Shown here: positions 61,654 through 64,000 of the stretch, in pieces | Position numbering within the stretch: the first letter of the stretch is position 1 | Layout of the letters: the number at the start of each line of letters is the position of its first letter | Source: Bacillota bacterium | Lineage (GTDB): Bacteria; Bacillota; Clostridia; Lachnospirales; Lachnospiraceae | Length of the DNA stretch: 64,000 nt | Direction of reading: 5' to 3' | NCBI GenBank assembly: GCA_023415055.1 | Contig: JAEZLZ010000097.1 | Coordinates: forward strand, 4,207-68,206 | Program-made: the position numbers and the translations under genes | Notes under the pieces: generated by a model | Seen by the model: the letters and a program-made list of their open reading frames with translations, nothing else | The model's database searches: none | Told to the model about the DNA's origin: nothing

Positions 61654-62483
61654 TGATACCATTTGGGCTTAAAAGAGTTAAGAATATCGATATCGCTAAT
61701 TCGTATGATGCGATTAGTAAGGGATACGAAGCATATTTTTTAAAAACGATGCATCGTTATAATGATCGGGTACTAACATTACTATTAAACCAATCGGTGG
61801 GTAAAAAGGTATTAGATCTTGCATGCGGAACAGGCTATAACACACGCTTTTTGCAAAGGAAGGGTGTGGAGGCAGAATTTACATTAGTAGATCTTTCAAA
61901 AGGAATGTTAACGCAGGCTAAGGATAAGGCTATAAATCAAGAACAATTAACCTTCATTCATCAGGATATGATCACTTATTTGCAATCCTGCCCCAATGGA
62001 ACATTTGATACCATAATATGTACATGGGCGATTAAATATCAACCACCCCTACAAGTAATCAAAGAATGTGCGCGTGTCCTTAAAAAAGGGGGAAGAATGG
62101 CAGTCCTTGTCAATACCGCAGATACGCTTCCCGAGATGAGAAAATTATATCCAAGATTACTCGTAAGAAATATAGTTAGGATACGTCAAATTATGAGCGA
62201 TTTACCAAACCCAAAAAGCAGGCAGGTGTTTCAAAACTGGTTCATTTGTTGCGGTTTTGATGCTGTTACCGTGAAAAAGGCAAGGCATCGTTTTCATTTT
62301 GCCAATGCTGCTGAGCTGGTTGAGTTTTTGACTTCGACCGGAGCACTTGCCGGATACGACCGTATGATCGACCTACGATCGGATAGAATTAAACAGCAGA
62401 TGATTTCTTATTTTAGCAGAAAAAATATCAATTCCACAGAACATCGGTTTATCTATGGGATTTTTGAGAATGCGAGGTTATAA
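61653..62483 (+). CDS. Class I SAM-dependent methyltransferase, second of the terminal operon
   Basis: 276 residues. Motif I VLDLACGTGYNTRFL (about 54-68), TLVDLSKGMLTQA (motif II), IICTWAIKYQP (motif IV), VLKKGGRMAVLVNT (motif VI). The C-terminal half includes QVFQNWFICCGFDAVTVKKARHRF, a segment found in several small-molecule methyltransferases. The ATG at 61653 shares its A with the previous stop and follows GGAAGGAAGAGG; the in-frame ATG at 61635 lies inside the first gene. Methyl acceptor unknown; the second methyltransferase may act at a different position. Confidence 0.87.
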   Translation: MIPFGLKRVKNIDIANSYDAISKGYEAYFLKTMHRYNDRVLTLLLNQSVGKKVLDLACGTGYNTRFLQRKGVEAEFTLVDLSKGMLTQAKDKAINQEQLTFIHQDMITYLQSCPNGTFDTIICTWAIKYQPPLQVIKECARVLKKGGRMAVLVNTADTLPEMRKLYPRLLVRNIVRIRQIMSDLPNPKSRQVFQNWFICCGFDAVTVKKARHRFHFANAAELVEFLTSTGALAGYDRMIDLRSDRIKQQMISYFSRKNINSTEHRFIYGIFENARL

Positions 62484-63703
62484 TGATCACAAGAAATACT
62501 AAAGTATTAATAAAAATGATGTCAGATCCGGTGGTATTGCATAATTTCATCTCTCTTCATAAGAAGTTTCGTAAATCCAAAGCTTATCATCCGGTCAATT
62601 TAATCCGGTGCAGCTTAAACGCTGTTAAAAACGAACGACTTGTCTCACACGAAGGAAAATATATAATTAATTCGTTTTATCCGCCTGTAAATTCAAAGGC
62701 TTTTTACCGGATAGCCATGAGGGTTCCAGGAGCAGGGGAGCAGTTTTACATAAATCATACGATAGGAAAGAGACTTGCACCAATCTCAACCTATATCGCG
62801 GTTACAAATCGATGTATGTATCGTTGTTGGCATTGCAGTGCTAACCGTTTCATGGAGCACGGGGGCAAGGACTTTACAACAGAAGAACTATTGACCGTAA
62901 CCGAAAAGATTAAAAAGCTCGGTGTTGGAATCATTGGGTTTACCGGTGGCGAGCCACTCCTTAGAAAGGATCTTGAACAAGCAATCTCATTGGCAGCCGG
63001 TGGCAGTAATATGCCTTGTATGACTCTGCTTTTCACAACCGGTTATGGGCTTACGCCAGAGCGTGCCATGGCACTCAAAGAAGCAGGTTTATTTGGTATT
63101 GCCATTAGTCTTGATCATATTCACGCAAAGGATCATGATCAAATGCGAGGCGTAGAAGGTGCTTTTGCACATGCAGTGAATGCAATACAATATGCAAAAG
63201 CGGCAGGGCTTTATACAATGACACAGACCATGTGCACACGAGAGCTTTTAGAAACAGGTGAAATATTAAAGCTTGCGAAGCTTGCAAAGTCCCTTGATGT
63301 TGATGAGATGCGTATTATGGAGCCGATTCCCTGTGGGACTTTAAACGAGCATAAGAATGAAGTATTAACAACCAAAGAACAGAAAGCTTTAATCAATTTA
63401 CATATAAAAATGAATCGATCCCATGAATATCCAAAGGTTTCTGTCTTTCCCTATGTAGAGTCAGAGGATCAATACGGATGCGGTGCCGGCAGTCAGCATT
63501 CCTTTGTTGACGCAGGCGGAAACTTTGGTCCATGTGATTTTTTGCCGATATCCTATGGCAACCTATTAACAGAAGAGGCAACACATATTTGGAAAAGAAT
63601 GCATCAGGATATTGGTAAACCAAAGTGTAAATGTTACGCTAAATGCAAAAAAAAGTGCGATAAATTACCGAAGTATTATCGATTAATGGCAGGTATAAAA
63701 TGA
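62483..63703 (+). CDS. Radical SAM/SPASM protein
   Basis: 406 residues. The radical SAM cluster is CMYRCWHC (Cys111, 115, 118; Cx3Cx2C), with GFTGGEPLLRKD as the SAM-binding GGEP. A C-terminal SPASM-type cysteine-rich region (about 330-395) includes YGCGAGSQHSF, GPCDFLPISYGN and CKCYAKCKKKC, likely two auxiliary clusters. An unusual 105-residue N-terminal extension precedes the barrel. SPASM members modify peptides or sugars by radical chemistry. The ATG overlaps the previous stop. No precursor-peptide gene was found in this operon. Confidence 0.9.
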   Translation: MITRNTKVLIKMMSDPVVLHNFISLHKKFRKSKAYHPVNLIRCSLNAVKNERLVSHEGKYIINSFYPPVNSKAFYRIAMRVPGAGEQFYINHTIGKRLAPISTYIAVTNRCMYRCWHCSANRFMEHGGKDFTTEELLTVTEKIKKLGVGIIGFTGGEPLLRKDLEQAISLAAGGSNMPCMTLLFTTGYGLTPERAMALKEAGLFGIAISLDHIHAKDHDQMRGVEGAFAHAVNAIQYAKAAGLYTMTQTMCTRELLETGEILKLAKLAKSLDVDEMRIMEPIPCGTLNEHKNEVLTTKEQKALINLHIKMNRSHEYPKVSVFPYVESEDQYGCGAGSQHSFVDAGGNFGPCDFLPISYGNLLTEEATHIWKRMHQDIGKPKCKCYAKCKKKCDKLPKYYRLMAGIK

Positions 63704-63826
63704 TAATTTACTTCAGAACCGGTAGAGCCAAGAAGTATTGCATGTGGGAAAGCAAGAGCCATAAAAAGTTTATTGTGACTCTATCGGTGATAACGACTTA
63801 ATAATTGATTTGATAGGAGTAAGAAT

Positions 63827-64000
63827 ATGGACAGAAAAATACATGTACATTTCATGGGGATAGGCGGAAGCGGTATGGCGCCTATTGCAGTAATTGCAAA
63901 AAAATCAGGCTTTGAAGTATCTGGATGTGATTGCAGTGCTACAAGTTATTATACGGAAGCTTTACAAGATTGTGGGATTGATATACAGATAGGTCATAGC
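63827..64000 (+). CDS. Mur ligase (MurC-like), 3' end outside window
   Basis: 58 codons are visible before the window ends. IHVHFMGIGGSGMAPIAVIA (residues 5-24) is the N-terminal UDP-binding Rossmann loop of MurC/Mpl-type ligases, and GFEVSGCDCSATSYYTE continues the domain. The usual MurC start IHVHFIGIGGISMSGLAEIL differs at several of these positions, suggesting a paralogue rather than the housekeeping murC. The ATG follows GATAGGAG and lies 123 bp after the radical SAM stop, so cotranscription is possible. It would ligate an amino acid to a carboxylate. Confidence 0.8.
   Translation, partial: MDRKIHVHFMGIGGSGMAPIAVIAKKSGFEVSGCDCSATSYYTEALQDCGIDIQIGHS

Noticed and set aside
1..64000. Prophage, CRISPR array, tRNA or rRNA genes
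   Set aside because: No phage structural or integrase genes, no regularly spaced repeats, and no tRNA cloverleaf or rRNA sequence was recognised.

Overview
The window looks like a chromosomal segment of a low- to mid-GC anaerobic Firmicute, most probably a Clostridia/Lachnospiraceae relative of Lachnoclostridium or Anaerocolumna. The evidence is strong GGAGG ribosome binding sites, the oxygen-sensitive ribonucleotide reductase pair nrdD/nrdG, plant-polysaccharide glycosidases (GH29, GH78), Cys/Gly-rich proteins of a type common in clostridia, and an Lhr-type helicase. The genus is inference. I saw no rRNA, tRNA, CRISPR array or complete insertion sequence. Both ends cut through genes: a secreted cell-wall amidase on the left and a Mur-ligase-like gene on the right.

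1-11.9 kb: N-acetylmuramoyl-L-alanine amidase, GH29 alpha-L-fucosidase, an anchored extracellular protein, an EamA transporter, a 42-residue membrane peptide, a long Lhr helicase and a secreted Big_2 protein. 12-17 kb is a sulfur/redox block: stand-alone rhodanese, CoA-disulfide-reductase-rhodanese fusion, a DUF2680 remnant, a DUF134 regulator, a C_GCAxxG_C_C/NifX-like fusion, a frameshifted ferredoxin-type gene and a MerR regulator with a textbook 19-bp-spacer promoter. 17-21 kb holds a DUF2974 hydrolase, a small L,D-transpeptidase, a C39-like protein, a Cys/Gly-rich protein and a lipoprotein metallophosphoesterase.

21.2-25.5 kb is an arsenic/thiol operon (SO_0444/ArsP-type permease, thioredoxin-like protein, second CoADR-rhodanese, ACR3) with no ArsR. 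Its consensus promoter carries a TTGACA-N2-TGTCAA operator that recurs at the DUF134 promoter. 25.5-38.2 kb: second Cys/Gly-rich protein, cytosolic metallophosphoesterase, LCP ligase, nrdDG, a 7TM-PAS-GGDEF-EAL protein, and an AraC regulator divergent from a GH78 alpha-L-rhamnosidase.

38.2-59.8 kb is an accessory stretch read entirely on the + strand: many GNAT acetyltransferases, two NUDIX enzymes, a peptide-deformylase-like protein, an ANT(6)-like nucleotidyltransferase, methyltransferase, Tag glycosylase, cupin, 2H phosphoesterase, 5'-nucleotidase and several decaying genes, with a HelD helicase and an MFS transporter inside. After an AraC/GyrI-like regulator, 61.1-64 kb holds an overlapping methyltransferase-methyltransferase-radical SAM/SPASM set followed by a MurC-like ligase. 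This is the best candidate for an undescribed biosynthetic system.
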